Below are positions 8,504 through 18,046 of a DNA stretch of 64,000 nucleotides, one piece after another. Positions within the stretch are counted from its first letter, which is position 1. The number at the start of each line of letters is the position of its first letter. Made by a program: the position numbers and the translations under genes. The notes below the pieces were generated by a model. It saw nothing but the letters and a program-made list of their open reading frames with translations. It made no database searches and had not been told where the DNA came from. Source of the stretch: Mesorhizobium sp. M2A.F.Ca.ET.046.03.2.1 (lineage in GTDB: Bacteria > Pseudomonadota > Alphaproteobacteria > Rhizobiales > Rhizobiaceae); the NCBI RefSeq assembly GCF_003952425.1, contig NZ_CP034449.1, positions 6,374,001-6,438,000 on the forward strand, in the 5' to 3' direction.

Positions 8504-9508
8504 ACAGCTCTGCGCATCGGATCAGCAGTCTCGAATTCCTATTCCCCAAGATAAATGGCACCAATGGCGAATAGCTCCGCGCCGTTATGTCCCAGCCGTT
8601 GAGGCCGTTGAGGTGAGGTTTGCAGCTTGCGAAGCGTCGAGAATATGCTGGCTGGAAGGTCCGCTTCATAGCTCAATCATCGCTAAACCGGAGTTCCGCT
8701 AACGGCCCCAAACCAGTCGCATTGATATCAGGTCAACAAAGCAATCAGTGCCGCTTTCTTGGCAGGTGACGGCTGACCCGATTGGATTGAATTAGCCCTC
8801 CTCGTGATCCTCAGGTTCGCCAGACCATACGAGAGAATACGAAGGAAACGGATTGGCGAACCAGCCAGTAACGTATTGATTTCCTGCAGAAAACAACCAC
8901 CCTTGGCGACTAACATAGTCGTTATTCGCCAAGGGGCTACAGAGCGGTTCGCCAAAGTTGGTTCAAAACGCTGATCCAGCGCCGTGTCCATCCGTTGAAT
9001 GGGAAAGCGGCTGCCGAGCGCGTGATACAACTGCAACCCAACTTCAGCAGCACCGGTCAGTGCTCCGCCATCGGTTGCGCGCCGGTGCTCGCAGGAGTCT
9101 TATCGAAGCAATGCGCGCCTCAGGTCTACCCGAATGACACCCACGCGCCTGCCTCGCAGCCATCATGGCCGCAGACGTCGCTTGGTTTTCAGTGGCGATG
9201 GAGGGCGCCGCGGAAGGCACGTAGAATCCGAAGGGCCCATCGCGTCAAGGCTGAGGTTTTTTGCGAGCGCGCTTAGATATTAAAGAGAATGTTCAAGCCT
9301 GCCGCTAAAGCCGCATAAGAACCTGGCCCGCGCGGTTCGGGCACTGGGATCCAGCGGCAACGTCAGCTGTTGCATCGGATCGTCGCCGGGATCATGATCC
9401 CCTTGGCTAATAAATTCCGACGTAGAATCGTTCGGACCGTTCGCTTTCTGCGCCGGTTTCACCGTGGCTTCCGCGACAGTGCGGTCGCCCGACAGGAGGG
9501 GAAGCGTC
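8504..9508. other. 1-kb stretch without a recognisable gene; clustered TTCGCCA/TGGCGAA motifs
   Basis: Short open frames occur on both strands, but none has a ribosome site together with a protein-like composition or any family motif I recognise. The clearest structure is a set of TTCGCCA or TGGCGAA motifs in about 140 bp: GGTTCGCCAG at 8814-8823, TTGGCGAACC at 8853-8862, CTTGGCG with CGCCAAG at 8902-8908 and 8927-8933, and GGTTCGCCAA at 8946-8955. The copies at 8853 and 8946 are perfect inverted repeats of each other. The rest may be degraded coding DNA, which is common in island interiors. Confidence 0.5.
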
Positions 9509-10864
9509 ATGGGAGTCCAAACAGAACTTGCTCGCAACTTTCTCGGATCAATTCTCCAGCCCGGCGCGCCGACTTTTGATGAGGTAAGGAGGATACACAA
9601 TGGCCTCGTCGACCGACGCCCCGCAGTCATTGCCCGTTGTCGAGGTATTGCCGATATCGTCGATGCTGTCCTTTACGCCCAGGCGACCGGACTGGAGATT
9701 TGCGTACGCGGCGGCGGCCACAACGTCGCTGGGCGTGCAGTGGTCGACAATGGCCTTATGATCGACCTCTCCTTGATGAAAGGAGTTCACGTGAATGCTG
9801 CCGCCCGGACGGCCATAGTCGAGGGTGGGGTGACTTGGAGGGAGTTGAATAGAGAGACCCAGTTGCATGGTCTTGCGACCACTGGAGGCGTGATTGGAAG
9901 TACTGGTGTTGCTGGACTTACCCTCGGCGGCGGCCTTGGATGGCTTATGCCGAAATACGGGATGGCGCTGGACAATCTGATCTCCGTCGATCTGGTGCTC
10001 GCAGACGGTTCCGTAGTGAAAGCGAGCGCCGACGCAAATCCCGATCTCTTCTGGGCGCTCCGTGGCGGCGGTGGCAATTTTGGCGTTGCCGCTTCCTTCG
10101 AGTTCCGCCTGCATTCCGTCGGCCCTGTCGTGTTCGGAGGTATCGTTGCCTTTCCATTCCATGAGGCGAGACAAGTCCTCCGCGGGTTCCGGGACCTCGC
10201 TGAAAATGCCTCGGACGACCTTATGCTCGTCGCCGGCTTAACTACCGCGCCAGACGGGTCGGGCACCCCGATCGTTGCCATCGTTTCCTGTCATATCGGC
10301 TCACCCGAAGATGCGGAGATCGTTGGAAGCCAGATCCGGAGCTTTGGCACCGTAGCGGTGGATGCGTTAGGGCCGATACCCTATGTGGACCTCAATGGAA
10401 TGCTGGACGCGGGCTTCCCTTCCGGCGCATTCAACTACTGGAAGTCCACGTTCCTTCCGCGCCTTGACGACGATGCTGTCGAGGCCCTCGTGATCGCGTA
10501 TGAGCGCTGCCCGGTTCCAACAAGCTCGATCTTGCTGGAAGGTTTCCACGGCTTTGCGTCGCGCGTTCCGGTAGAATCCACCTCCTTCGCGCTCCGTGAC
10601 ATTGGCTTCAACACGCTCGTGCTTGGCCAATGGATGGACAAGGCCTCTGCGGATCGCACCACCGCTTGGGCGCGCGCCAGCTTCGATGCCCTTGAGCCCT
10701 TTGCTGGCAAGCGTCGCTATGCAAATTATTTGGGGGCAGACGAGGACGCCGGCGCGGCAGCGTTGGCCGCCTATGGTCAAAACCTCGCAAGGCTGCGGCA
10801 GTTGAAAACGCGCTATGACCCGAACAACATCTTCCATCATAACGTGAACATACCACCCGCCTAG
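9509..10864 (+). CDS. FAD-binding oxidoreductase, berberine-bridge-enzyme-like (PCMH type)
   Basis: Flavin-dependent oxidase or dehydrogenase of 451 residues. The start at 9509 is set by AGGAGG at 9494-9499. The N-terminal PCMH/FAD domain holds RGGGHN, whose His (residue 71) is the usual covalent FAD attachment point, then GLTLGGGLGWL and ALRGGGGNFG. The C-terminus ends with RYDPNNIFHHN, the signature of the BBE domain. The cysteine that makes a second FAD bond in plant and fungal BBE enzymes is not seen in the expected segment, so single attachment is likely. Relatives oxidise sugars, alkaloids or polyketides; the substrate is unknown. It is monocistronic and is followed by a strong terminator. 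Confidence 0.88.
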   Translation: MGVQTELARNFLGSILQPGAPTFDEVRRIHNGLVDRRPAVIARCRGIADIVDAVLYAQATGLEICVRGGGHNVAGRAVVDNGLMIDLSLMKGVHVNAAARTAIVEGGVTWRELNRETQLHGLATTGGVIGSTGVAGLTLGGGLGWLMPKYGMALDNLISVDLVLADGSVVKASADANPDLFWALRGGGGNFGVAASFEFRLHSVGPVVFGGIVAFPFHEARQVLRGFRDLAENASDDLMLVAGLTTAPDGSGTPIVAIVSCHIGSPEDAEIVGSQIRSFGTVAVDALGPIPYVDLNGMLDAGFPSGAFNYWKSTFLPRLDDDAVEALVIAYERCPVPTSSILLEGFHGFASRVPVESTSFALRDIGFNTLVLGQWMDKASADRTTAWARASFDALEPFAGKRRYANYLGADEDAGAAALAAYGQNLARLRQLKTRYDPNNIFHHNVNIPPA

Positions 10865-11375
10865 GATATGGCGTTCTAGTCAGAGTAGGGTACCGCCAAT
10901 ACAGCGATGCAACCGGTTTGTCTGTCGATAGGGCTTCGAAAGTGAGGTTACCAGGTTCAAACACTGTTCCCGCAACCAATTCTATCATAACCGTCCCGGT
11001 CTGACCGGGGCGGTTTTTTGCGTTTAAAGCGCACGCAATCGTCGCTGCGCGCCGGTGGGAGCATCACCGCGCCGAGAAGCCGCGCGAACCGGAAGAGCGA
11101 GCAAGTTTGTGCACCTCAGGAGAGATATGGCGCGCTTTAAAGGCAAGCCTTTTGTTTCTATTGTGTGCGGTTACCGGTTGCTCGTATTTGGGAGTAGCTA
11201 GGGCAAGGCCCGATGTCGGGAAGGCAGCTATGCGCCCACAGTCAGCCGTAGAGATCAGCCTGCAACTTCCGGAATGCGGACATCGCCGGCGACCACTGTA
11301 GAGGTCGTGGTTGCTAGAAGCGGTCGCCATTTTACCAAGCTTCAATTGCCAGATGCGAATACAAAGCGCCTGCGC
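10865..11375. other. Intergenic region between two convergent genes
   Basis: Apart from the terminator near 10989-11019 I see no supported gene here. A 64-codon frame from a TTG at 11107 has a weak lipobox-like VTGC but no good start, and an AGGAGAG at about 11118-11124 leads only into a 20-odd-codon frame. Both are treated as chance. Confidence 0.4.
10989..11019 (+). terminator. Rho-independent terminator after the BBE-like gene
   Basis: AACCGTCCCGGT pairs with ACCGGGGCGGTT across a CTG loop, giving a 12-bp stem with one G-T pair, followed by a run of six T. It lies 125 bp after the stop of the FAD oxidoreductase on the same strand. Confidence 0.9.
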
Positions 11376-12323
11376 TTAGGTGGCAATTGCATCAGAGCCT
11401 GCGCCGCAAACGATCGCGCAGACCAGCTCATTCTTCTCTATCGAGATGCGACCTTTGCGCAGGGCGGCGAGGGCGGCAGCGCCGCTGAGGTCCGCCGCCA
11501 AGCCCATTTCGAACCAGAGCCATTTGGCTGCGGCGCGCATTTCGTCGTCGCTGACCAGCACGATCTCATCGACCCGATCGCGAACGGCTTCGAAGATTCG
11601 ATCGTCGGAGCGCGCGCACGACATTGTTGCTACCCAGGTGGTCACCTTGTCGAGGGCGATGTTGCGGCCCGCCTCCAGCGAACGCAGCAGCACCGGCGAT
11701 CCTTCGGCTTCGATGCCGACCACTCGCACACCCGGCTTCAGCCCCTTGAGCGCAGTGGACACCCCCGTGATAAGGCCGCCGCCACCCATCGCCACGAGCA
11801 CGGTGGTCATCTCAGGCAGCTCCTCGAGCAGCTCGAGGCCGACCGTTCCCTGCCCGGCAACAACATCCGCGTCGGCAAAGGGATGGAAATATGCCGCGCC
11901 TGTCTCGCGGTGGAAGGCCAGAGCGGCGACGTTGGATTCATGCCAGGCGGAGCCAACGATCCGAACGTCGGCCTTCCAGGCCCGGAGCTTTTCGATCTTC
12001 TCGAGCGAGGCGTTGCTCGGCAGGAAAATAGTGGCCGGCACCTGTGCCATGAAGCCGGCGCGGGCCGTGGCGATGCCGTGATTTCCCCCTGATGCGGTGA
12101 CGATGCCATGAGCGATGTCGCGGGCATCGAGCGCCAGCAGCCGGTTCGTGGCGCCCCGCGCCTTGAACGAGCCCGTGACCTGCAGCAGCTCAAGCTTCAA
12201 AGCAAGCCGATAGCCTTCGCCAGCTCCCGACTGGAGATTGGTCGCCTCGACCACCGGCGTGCGGCGGACATTGCCTCTGATCCGCTCGGCCGCCGCCCGG
12301 ATGTCGTTCAGCTCGACGATCAT
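11376..12323 (-). CDS. Threonine/serine dehydratase-like PLP enzyme
   Basis: A fold-type II PLP enzyme of 315 residues. The PLP lysine lies in GSFKARGA (K54), the cofactor-phosphate or substrate loop is ASGGNHG (residues 78-83), and a glycine-rich phosphate-binding loop follows at AMGGGGLITG. Its length and the absence of an ACT domain match catabolic threonine or serine dehydratases and the ectoine-pathway EutB group rather than biosynthetic IlvA. It converges with the BBE-like gene and is divergent from the hydrolase-cyclase gene. The exact substrate, L-threonine, L-serine or a hydroxy-amino acid, cannot be decided. Confidence 0.85.
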   Translation of the reverse strand: MIVELNDIRAAAERIRGNVRRTPVVEATNLQSGAGEGYRLALKLELLQVTGSFKARGATNRLLALDARDIAHGIVTASGGNHGIATARAGFMAQVPATIFLPSNASLEKIEKLRAWKADVRIVGSAWHESNVAALAFHRETGAAYFHPFADADVVAGQGTVGLELLEELPEMTTVLVAMGGGGLITGVSTALKGLKPGVRVVGIEAEGSPVLLRSLEAGRNIALDKVTTWVATMSCARSDDRIFEAVRDRVDEIVLVSDDEMRAAAKWLWFEMGLAADLSGAAALAALRKGRISIEKNELVCAIVCGAGSDAIAT

Positions 12324-12579
12324 GCGATCGCTCCCTCATAGGGCGCGGCCACCGTCACGCAGCAATTACCGACGCCGACCGGCCAGGCTGCCGACGACTA
12401 TAGACCATCCCGTCGGCGGCGTAGAGCACCATCGAAAGCACACGCTAAATCGCGTCGATCGGTACTGGCGACGCGGTGCCATGGCGCATCTTCCGGTTGA
12501 GGCGTGAAGAGAGTTTGCAGACAAGAGGGCCGCAGGTTAGCGTTGATCCATGTTCATTTCCGCATAGGGCAATGATGAG

Positions 12580-13947
12580 ATGACACCCCGAACCAAGTAC
12601 GCGCGAAGCGGGGAAGTGGCCATCGCCTATCAGGTCTGGGGGAGTGGTCCAATAGACCTTGTTTGGGCACCGGGAACGGCATCCCACCTCGATCTGGAAT
12701 GGGAAATGCCACTGCGCGCTCTGTTTTTCGAGAAGCTTGGGGCGTTCTGCCGGGTCATCAAGTTCGACAAGCGTGGAACCGGGCTGTCTGATCGCCCGAT
12801 CCGAATGGCGACTCTTGAGGAACGGACCGACGACATCCGGGCGGTGATGGATGCCGAGAAGGTTGAGCGTGCCAGTCTTTTCGGTGTTTCCGAGGGGGGC
12901 TCGATGACAAGTTTGTTTGCTGCCTTGAACCCGGACCGCGTGAGATCGCTAATCGTCTGGGGCACGCAAGCTCGTTGGTGCGCTTCGGAAGACCACCCAT
13001 GGGGTTTGTCGTCCGAGGCGTATGATCAGCTCATCAAGGATGTGGCTGAGAACGGCCCCTCAGACGAGTACATCCGTGGAGCAGGGGTCGGGCTCGGGCG
13101 TAGTGTCGATCAAACGGTGGTCGATGCCCAAGCGCGTGTTATGAGGGCCGCGGCGAGCCCGTCCGCATATGCGGCCTACGAAGCGATGAATCGGGACATC
13201 GATATCCGGAATATCCTTCCTGCGATCTCAGTGCCAACGCTAGTCATGATCCGTTCCCACGATCCGGTTGCATCGGCTGAAGCCGCGCGCGACATGGCGC
13301 GGCGCATACCTCAAGCAGAAATGAGGGAGTATCCCGGGGACATACACACCTTTGTCGCCAGGGACATGGATACGATCCTGGCCGACATTCAGTCGTTTTT
13401 GACCGGTGTGACGCCGGAGGTTACGCCTGACCGAAAGCTAGCCGCGATACTGTTCCTCGACATCGTGTCATCAACGGACCATCTAGCGAGGGACGGGGAT
13501 CAAGCATGGAGCAATACGCTAACCTCCTATTACAACGTCGTACGCAAGGAAATCGCACGCTACCGCGGCGAGGAGTTTTCGGTTGCCGGTGATGGTTTCT
13601 TGGCACTGTTCGACGGGCCAGCGCGCGCGGTACGGTGTGCCCTCACCATTGCCGCCTCGGTGAAGCAGCTTGAGATCGACATTCGAGCGGGTGTCCACGT
13701 CGGGGAATGTGCAATTGTGGGGACCAACGTAACAGGCCTCGCTATCCACACAGGAGCCAGGATCATGAGTTCAGCGGAGGGGGGAACGGTTTTGACCTCT
13801 CAGACCGTGAGGGACTTGGTCGCGGGCTCAGGCCTACGTTTCGCAGATCACGGAGAGCACGTGCTCAAAGGTGTGCCTGACAAACACCGCTTATTCCTGG
13901 CGATGTTGGAAGAGGGGCAGCTTCCTGGCGATACCCGGTTGGTCTAA
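12580..13947 (+). CDS. Alpha/beta-hydrolase fused to class III adenylate/guanylate cyclase domain
   Basis: A two-domain protein of 455 residues. Residues 1-275 are an alpha/beta-hydrolase: FDKRGTGLSD after the oxyanion region, nucleophile elbow GVSEGG (S104) and a probable catalytic His in GDIHTF near 255. Residues 285-445 are a class III nucleotide cyclase domain: LAAILFLDIVSSTDH with metal Asp 294, AGDGFLALF with the second metal Asp 338, then GVHVGE and HTGARIM near the transition-state Arg. The same architecture is known from mycobacterial Rv1900c (LipJ). It stands alone, and no membrane segment is evident, so it is probably cytosolic. It may couple a small-molecule ester or lactone signal to cAMP or cGMP; that coupling is inferred. 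Confidence 0.9.
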   Translation: MTPRTKYARSGEVAIAYQVWGSGPIDLVWAPGTASHLDLEWEMPLRALFFEKLGAFCRVIKFDKRGTGLSDRPIRMATLEERTDDIRAVMDAEKVERASLFGVSEGGSMTSLFAALNPDRVRSLIVWGTQARWCASEDHPWGLSSEAYDQLIKDVAENGPSDEYIRGAGVGLGRSVDQTVVDAQARVMRAAASPSAYAAYEAMNRDIDIRNILPAISVPTLVMIRSHDPVASAEAARDMARRIPQAEMREYPGDIHTFVARDMDTILADIQSFLTGVTPEVTPDRKLAAILFLDIVSSTDHLARDGDQAWSNTLTSYYNVVRKEIARYRGEEFSVAGDGFLALFDGPARAVRCALTIAASVKQLEIDIRAGVHVGECAIVGTNVTGLAIHTGARIMSSAEGGTVLTSQTVRDLVAGSGLRFADHGEHVLKGVPDKHRLFLAMLEEGQLPGDTRLV

Positions 13948-14087
13948 GCTGTTCCATGCTCGTAACGGCAACGAGCAGGCAGCTCCCCCTTCGGCCCCCA
14001 TGCTGCCCGTCGGCAACGCGCCTCAACGCGGACGTTTTGGTAAACTTCACCGCGCCAATAGCGGACGCGCCTCGGGTCCCCGATCTC

Positions 14088-16298
14088 TCAACTCCCAAGC
14101 ACATCCTCGATATAAATCGGCAGCTTGCGCACTCGTTTTCCCGTGGCGTGGAAAACTGCGTTGGCTATGGCTGGAGCGGTTCCGACTAGGGCGATTTCAC
14201 CAAGGCCCTTCACTCCCAACGGGTTTACATGGGGATCGACTTCTTCAACAAAATGCGCCTCGAGTTGGTGAACGTCGAGGTTCACTGGCATGAGGTAATC
14301 GGCCATATGCGCGTTAACCGGCCGGCCGTCGCGGGCATCCAGGACGGTGCGCTCCATTAGAGCCATGCCGATACCTCCTATCATACCGCCGGTGCACTGA
14401 CTCCTGGCGAGCAGCGGGTTGACGACGCGGCCGATACCGTATGCACCCACGAGACGGCGCATGCGGATCGTTCCCACGTCCGGATCGATTGCGACCTCCG
14501 CCAGGACTGCGCCGAACGAATGCATCGAGTATTTCTCGGCCAATTCCTGCGCCCGCTGGGCAGAACCTCTCGCCTCAATCGGGGACCCTGAACCGTTGAC
14601 AATGTCTTGGTAGGATAGGCCCTGGGAAGGATCACCCCGACGCTGTAGCCGTCCGTTGGCCCACTCCAGATCCGGCGCTAGCAATCCGTGAAGCTTCGAG
14701 CCGGGCTGTGTTGCTCGTGCAGCAGCTTGCGCTTGTGCCTCGAAGCACGCCTCCCGTATCGCCGAGCCCACCGAGGCCATGGTCCAGGAGCCACCATGAG
14801 GAGGCGTTTCGGGATAATCGGACCGACCCAGTCGGAACCGAATTCTGTCCGTGGGCAGACCTAAGAATTCCGCAGCCACCTGCGTCATCGACGTGTAGGT
14901 GCCTGGCCCCATGTCGCTGGCAGCGGCCTCGACTTCCACTGAACCGTCGGCCATCAGCCGGACGAGGGCATTAGCCGGCGCCTGGAACGCGGGGTATGTT
15001 GCCGACGCTGCCCCCATTCCGATTAGAAGACGACCGTCCCGCATCGATCGCGGCTCCGGATTTCGGCGTGACCAGCCGAAATGTTGAGCCGCCACCTGGT
15101 AGCATTGCGTCAACGAGCGACTGGAAAAAGGCTTGCCCTCGGCTTCGTCAATGGACGGCTCGTTACGCAGCCGAAGCTTTATGGGGTCAATGCTCATCGC
15201 GTAGGAGAGCTCGTCCATGGCGCTTTCGAGAGCGAAGATGCCGCTCGCCTCTCCTGGGCCGCGCATGTGGTTAGGCGTGCCCGTATCAAGCGGTGACAGC
15301 CGGTACTGAGTACGCAAGTTGGGACACGAATACATGTATTCGGTGACCGCTGTCAGCGCCTCTTCGAACTGCTCGTACCGGCTCGTTTCACCGACACCCT
15401 CGTGAAGGATACCTGCAAGCTTACCCTCCGAGTTCGCTCCCACCGCAACCCTCTGTTGCGTGCGCGGCCGATGCCCGGTGGTGAAAAACATTTGCTTGCG
15501 CGTAAGCACCAGCTTCACAGGGCGTCGGACATGCCGAGCCGCAAGTGCGGTGAGCGTCACATGTGGCCATGTCCGCAAACTGGTGCCGAAGGCACCTCCA
15601 ATAAAGGGACAGTTCACCTGAACGCTCTCTACCGGCAGCCCGAAGACGGCAGCAATCTCCGCCCGCTCATTGGCGATGTATTGCGTCTTGCTCCAGAGGA
15701 TGAGCCGCTCGCCCTCCCATGCCGCGATAGTCGCGTGCGGCTCCATGGGGTTATGGTTCTCTCGTGCAATCTCATAGACGGCATCGATCTTGTAGGCTGC
15801 TTCCGTGAGCGCGCGGTCGGCGTCGCCGCGCGATCTGTCCGCGCGGCCCGCACTCGGAGCGATCCTTTCGGCCAGCTGATCCGTGGGATCGACCAAGGGC
15901 CGGCTGGAATCATATTGAATGCGTAGTGCTGCAGCAGCGTGTTCCGCGTCATCAAGCGTGTCGGCGACGACGACGGCTACCGGCTGGCCATAGAAGCGCA
16001 CTATCTCGTCCTGCAGCACATGCAACCGCTCGCCCGCCGCCGGATCGATGACAGCCTTGTGCGGCAGATACGGAAGCTGAGGCGAATTGCGGTGAGTGAT
16101 CACCGCCTTGACGCCCGGCATGCTTTCCACCTCGGCCGCCATGATGTCTGTGATGCGACCAAGACCAACGCTTGCGCTAACTATGACGGCATATAGCTGA
16201 TCCGGCTGATTGAAGTCTGCCGCGTAGCGAGCTGCTCCAGTGACCTTTGCCCGTCCATCCACGCGCGTGAAAGGTTTCCCTATAGAGGCAATGGTCAT
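14088..16298 (-). CDS. paoC: Aldehyde oxidoreductase molybdenum-binding subunit, PaoC-like
   Basis: Large subunit of a xanthine-oxidase-family enzyme, 736 residues, close to the 732 of E. coli PaoC. The N-terminal aldehyde oxidase a/b hammerhead domain starts near GKPFTRVDGRAKVTGAARY; the molybdopterin-binding part has GGAFGTSLR and, near the C-terminus, GVKGLGE, in which Glu (about residue 701) is the catalytic base of the family. Its ATG overlaps the stop of the FAD subunit gene by 4 bp. Gene order A-B-C on the minus strand equals that of paoABC. It should oxidise aldehydes, often aromatic ones, with molybdenum cytosine dinucleotide as cofactor; the cofactor type is inferred from PaoC. The dedicated chaperone PaoD is not seen nearby. 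Confidence 0.88.
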   Translation of the reverse strand: MTIASIGKPFTRVDGRAKVTGAARYAADFNQPDQLYAVIVSASVGLGRITDIMAAEVESMPGVKAVITHRNSPQLPYLPHKAVIDPAAGERLHVLQDEIVRFYGQPVAVVVADTLDDAEHAAAALRIQYDSSRPLVDPTDQLAERIAPSAGRADRSRGDADRALTEAAYKIDAVYEIARENHNPMEPHATIAAWEGERLILWSKTQYIANERAEIAAVFGLPVESVQVNCPFIGGAFGTSLRTWPHVTLTALAARHVRRPVKLVLTRKQMFFTTGHRPRTQQRVAVGANSEGKLAGILHEGVGETSRYEQFEEALTAVTEYMYSCPNLRTQYRLSPLDTGTPNHMRGPGEASGIFALESAMDELSYAMSIDPIKLRLRNEPSIDEAEGKPFSSRSLTQCYQVAAQHFGWSRRNPEPRSMRDGRLLIGMGAASATYPAFQAPANALVRLMADGSVEVEAAASDMGPGTYTSMTQVAAEFLGLPTDRIRFRLGRSDYPETPPHGGSWTMASVGSAIREACFEAQAQAAARATQPGSKLHGLLAPDLEWANGRLQRRGDPSQGLSYQDIVNGSGSPIEARGSAQRAQELAEKYSMHSFGAVLAEVAIDPDVGTIRMRRLVGAYGIGRVVNPLLARSQCTGGMIGGIGMALMERTVLDARDGRPVNAHMADYLMPVNLDVHQLEAHFVEEVDPHVNPLGVKGLGEIALVGTAPAIANAVFHATGKRVRKLPIYIEDVLGS

Positions 16299-17272
16299 GC
16301 GAGTTCTCCCGCTATTTCAAGCGCTCGGACAATGGTTCGCGGCAAAAGTGCGATTTTTACGTGATTGTGGTGAAGCGCCTTCGCGCCCAGCGTCGAAAGG
16401 GACGTCGCTTCCTCGAAGACATCGCGGTCCACCGGCCGCCCGGTGAGCGCGGTCTCGCATCCGCGCATCCGCCAAGGCATGGTGCCGACCCCGCCGCAAG
16501 CGACGCGCGCAGAGCGTATTACGCCATCCTCCACCTCCAGTGCGACCGCCGCGGAGACGAGCGCGAATTCGTAAGAAGCGCGGTCGCGGACCTTGAGATA
16601 GCGAGCTCGTCGGCCGTAGGGCGCGCTCGGCACGCGTATCTCGACGATTAGCTCGCCAGGCAACAACGTATGCTCCCGGTGCGGCGTGTCGCCGGGTAGG
16701 CGGAATAGGTCTTCCACGGCAAAGCTTCGTTCTCCTTGATGCCCGCGAACGCGCATGATCGCCCCGAGTGCAACGAACGCGACGGCCACATCTGAGGGGT
16801 GCGTAGAAACGCAATGACTGCTGGTGCCCAGCACGGCATGGCCCGCGTTCAAACCCTCCAGAGCGGCGCAGCCTGATCCGGGGTTGCGCTTGTTGCATGC
16901 CGCGTCGAGCATACGGAAGTAGGGGCAGCGGACGCGCTGCAGGAGATTTCCGCCGATCGAAGCCATGTTCCGCAATTGCGGAGATGCTCCCTCGATGAGG
17001 CTTTCTGCAATCATGGGATGGAGGCGCTGCACGTCGGGATGAGCTGCGATGTCAGCCATAGTGGCGAGGGCCCCCAGGACCAGATCGCCACCATCGACGT
17101 GGATGTCACGTAGTGGAAGCGCATTGATGTCGATTAAGCGTTCGGGCCGCTCGACTTCCTCTCGCATCAGGTCGACGAGCGTCGTGCCGCCCGCAATGTA
17201 GCGGCCGCCCGCGACAGCGGATGCGATTGCAGCCTCTATGTCGTTGGCTTTTTCCAGGACGAACGGGACCAT
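16295..17272 (-). CDS. paoB: Aldehyde oxidoreductase FAD-binding subunit, PaoB-like
   Basis: FAD subunit of 325 residues starting MVPFVLEKAN; the upstream extension of the open frame overlaps paoA and is not coding. The flavin site is YIAGGTTLVDLM (residues 25-36) and SIGGNLLQR (106-113). Cysteines 116, 126, 135 and 154, in the pattern RCPYF, ACNK, GCAAL and HCVSTHPSD, match the insertion that binds an extra [4Fe-4S] cluster in PaoB. This separates it from ordinary xanthine dehydrogenase FAD subunits. It lies 2 bp after paoA and overlaps paoC by 4 bp, so the three are one operon. Confidence 0.9.
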   Translation of the reverse strand: MVPFVLEKANDIEAAIASAVAGGRYIAGGTTLVDLMREEVERPERLIDINALPLRDIHVDGGDLVLGALATMADIAAHPDVQRLHPMIAESLIEGASPQLRNMASIGGNLLQRVRCPYFRMLDAACNKRNPGSGCAALEGLNAGHAVLGTSSHCVSTHPSDVAVAFVALGAIMRVRGHQGERSFAVEDLFRLPGDTPHREHTLLPGELIVEIRVPSAPYGRRARYLKVRDRASYEFALVSAAVALEVEDGVIRSARVACGGVGTMPWRMRGCETALTGRPVDRDVFEEATSLSTLGAKALHHNHVKIALLPRTIVRALEIAGELA

Positions 17273-17274
17273 CG

Positions 17275-17913
17275 TCACGCCCTCCCTGCGGCATCCGACA
17301 CCGCAGCGACAATGCCGGGATAGGCGCCGCACCGGCAGATGTTGCCGCTCATCCAGAAGCGGATCTCGTCGGTAGAGCCGGCGTGACCTTCTGCAATACA
17401 CCCAAGCCCCGACATGATTTGCCCGGGCGTGCAGAACCCGCATTGAAGCCCATCATGCTCGATGAAAGCTTCTTGGAGCGGATTGAGTTCGCCGTCCTTT
17501 GCGACGCCTTCGATCGTCTGGATGTCGGCGCCCTCGTGCATTGCCGCGAGCGTGAGGCAGGAGACGATACGCTTGCCGTCAACAAGGATGGTGCAGGCGC
17601 CACATGCGCCGGTGTTGCAGCCCTTCTTCGTCCCAGTCAGATCGAGGGTTTCGCGCAGCACGTCTAGAAGCGACTGGCGGGTATCAAATTCGAGCTGCTT
17701 GCTCTCGCCGTTCACCCTAAAGTGAATCGGTCCATCGACCACGGTCGCGGTCGCATTCGGCACCGCCGACTGAGCCACGGCGCCGGGAACCGCAACAAGT
17801 GATGCCGCGCCGCTTGCGATTTGAAGGATTGCGCGCCGTGAAAGCGCTGCGGCTCCAGGTTGAGAACCCTTTGAATTCCCTGCCTCGCCTGAACTCAGGT
17901 CTCGGTTGGTCAT
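17275..17913 (-). CDS. paoA: Aldehyde oxidoreductase [2Fe-2S] subunit with Tat signal, PaoA-like
   Basis: Iron-sulfur subunit of 212 residues from the ATG that gives MTNRDLSSG; an ATG 27 bp upstream at 17940 is also in frame. A twin-arginine signal (SRRAILQIASG, ending about AVAQ) shows that the trimer is exported folded to the periplasm, as in E. coli PaoABC. The plant-type cluster ligands are KKGCNTGACGACTILVDG, and the second cluster ligands are CGFCTPG and GNICRCGAYPGI near the C-terminus. It is the first gene of paoABC. An AraC-family regulator ends 133 bp upstream in the same direction. Confidence 0.9.
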   Translation of the reverse strand: MTNRDLSSGEAGNSKGSQPGAAALSRRAILQIASGAASLVAVPGAVAQSAVPNATATVVDGPIHFRVNGESKQLEFDTRQSLLDVLRETLDLTGTKKGCNTGACGACTILVDGKRIVSCLTLAAMHEGADIQTIEGVAKDGELNPLQEAFIEHDGLQCGFCTPGQIMSGLGCIAEGHAGSTDEIRFWMSGNICRCGAYPGIVAAVSDAAGRA

Positions 17914-18046
17914 GTTCGCTCCGCACGGTGTGAGGATCAATATTTTGAGCGCATGGAAAGCTACCGGATCCGTTCCAGCCGGCCAGTGAGAAAAGTGCTG
18001 CGATTTGTATGAGAGTGCTGCCTTTAGGTGAAGGCTTAGCGGTCGC

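Noticed and set aside
11107..11301. 64-codon frame with a lipobox-like VTGC
   Set aside because: It needs a TTG start without a ribosome site, has no downstream conserved part, and its composition does not differ from the non-coding surroundings.
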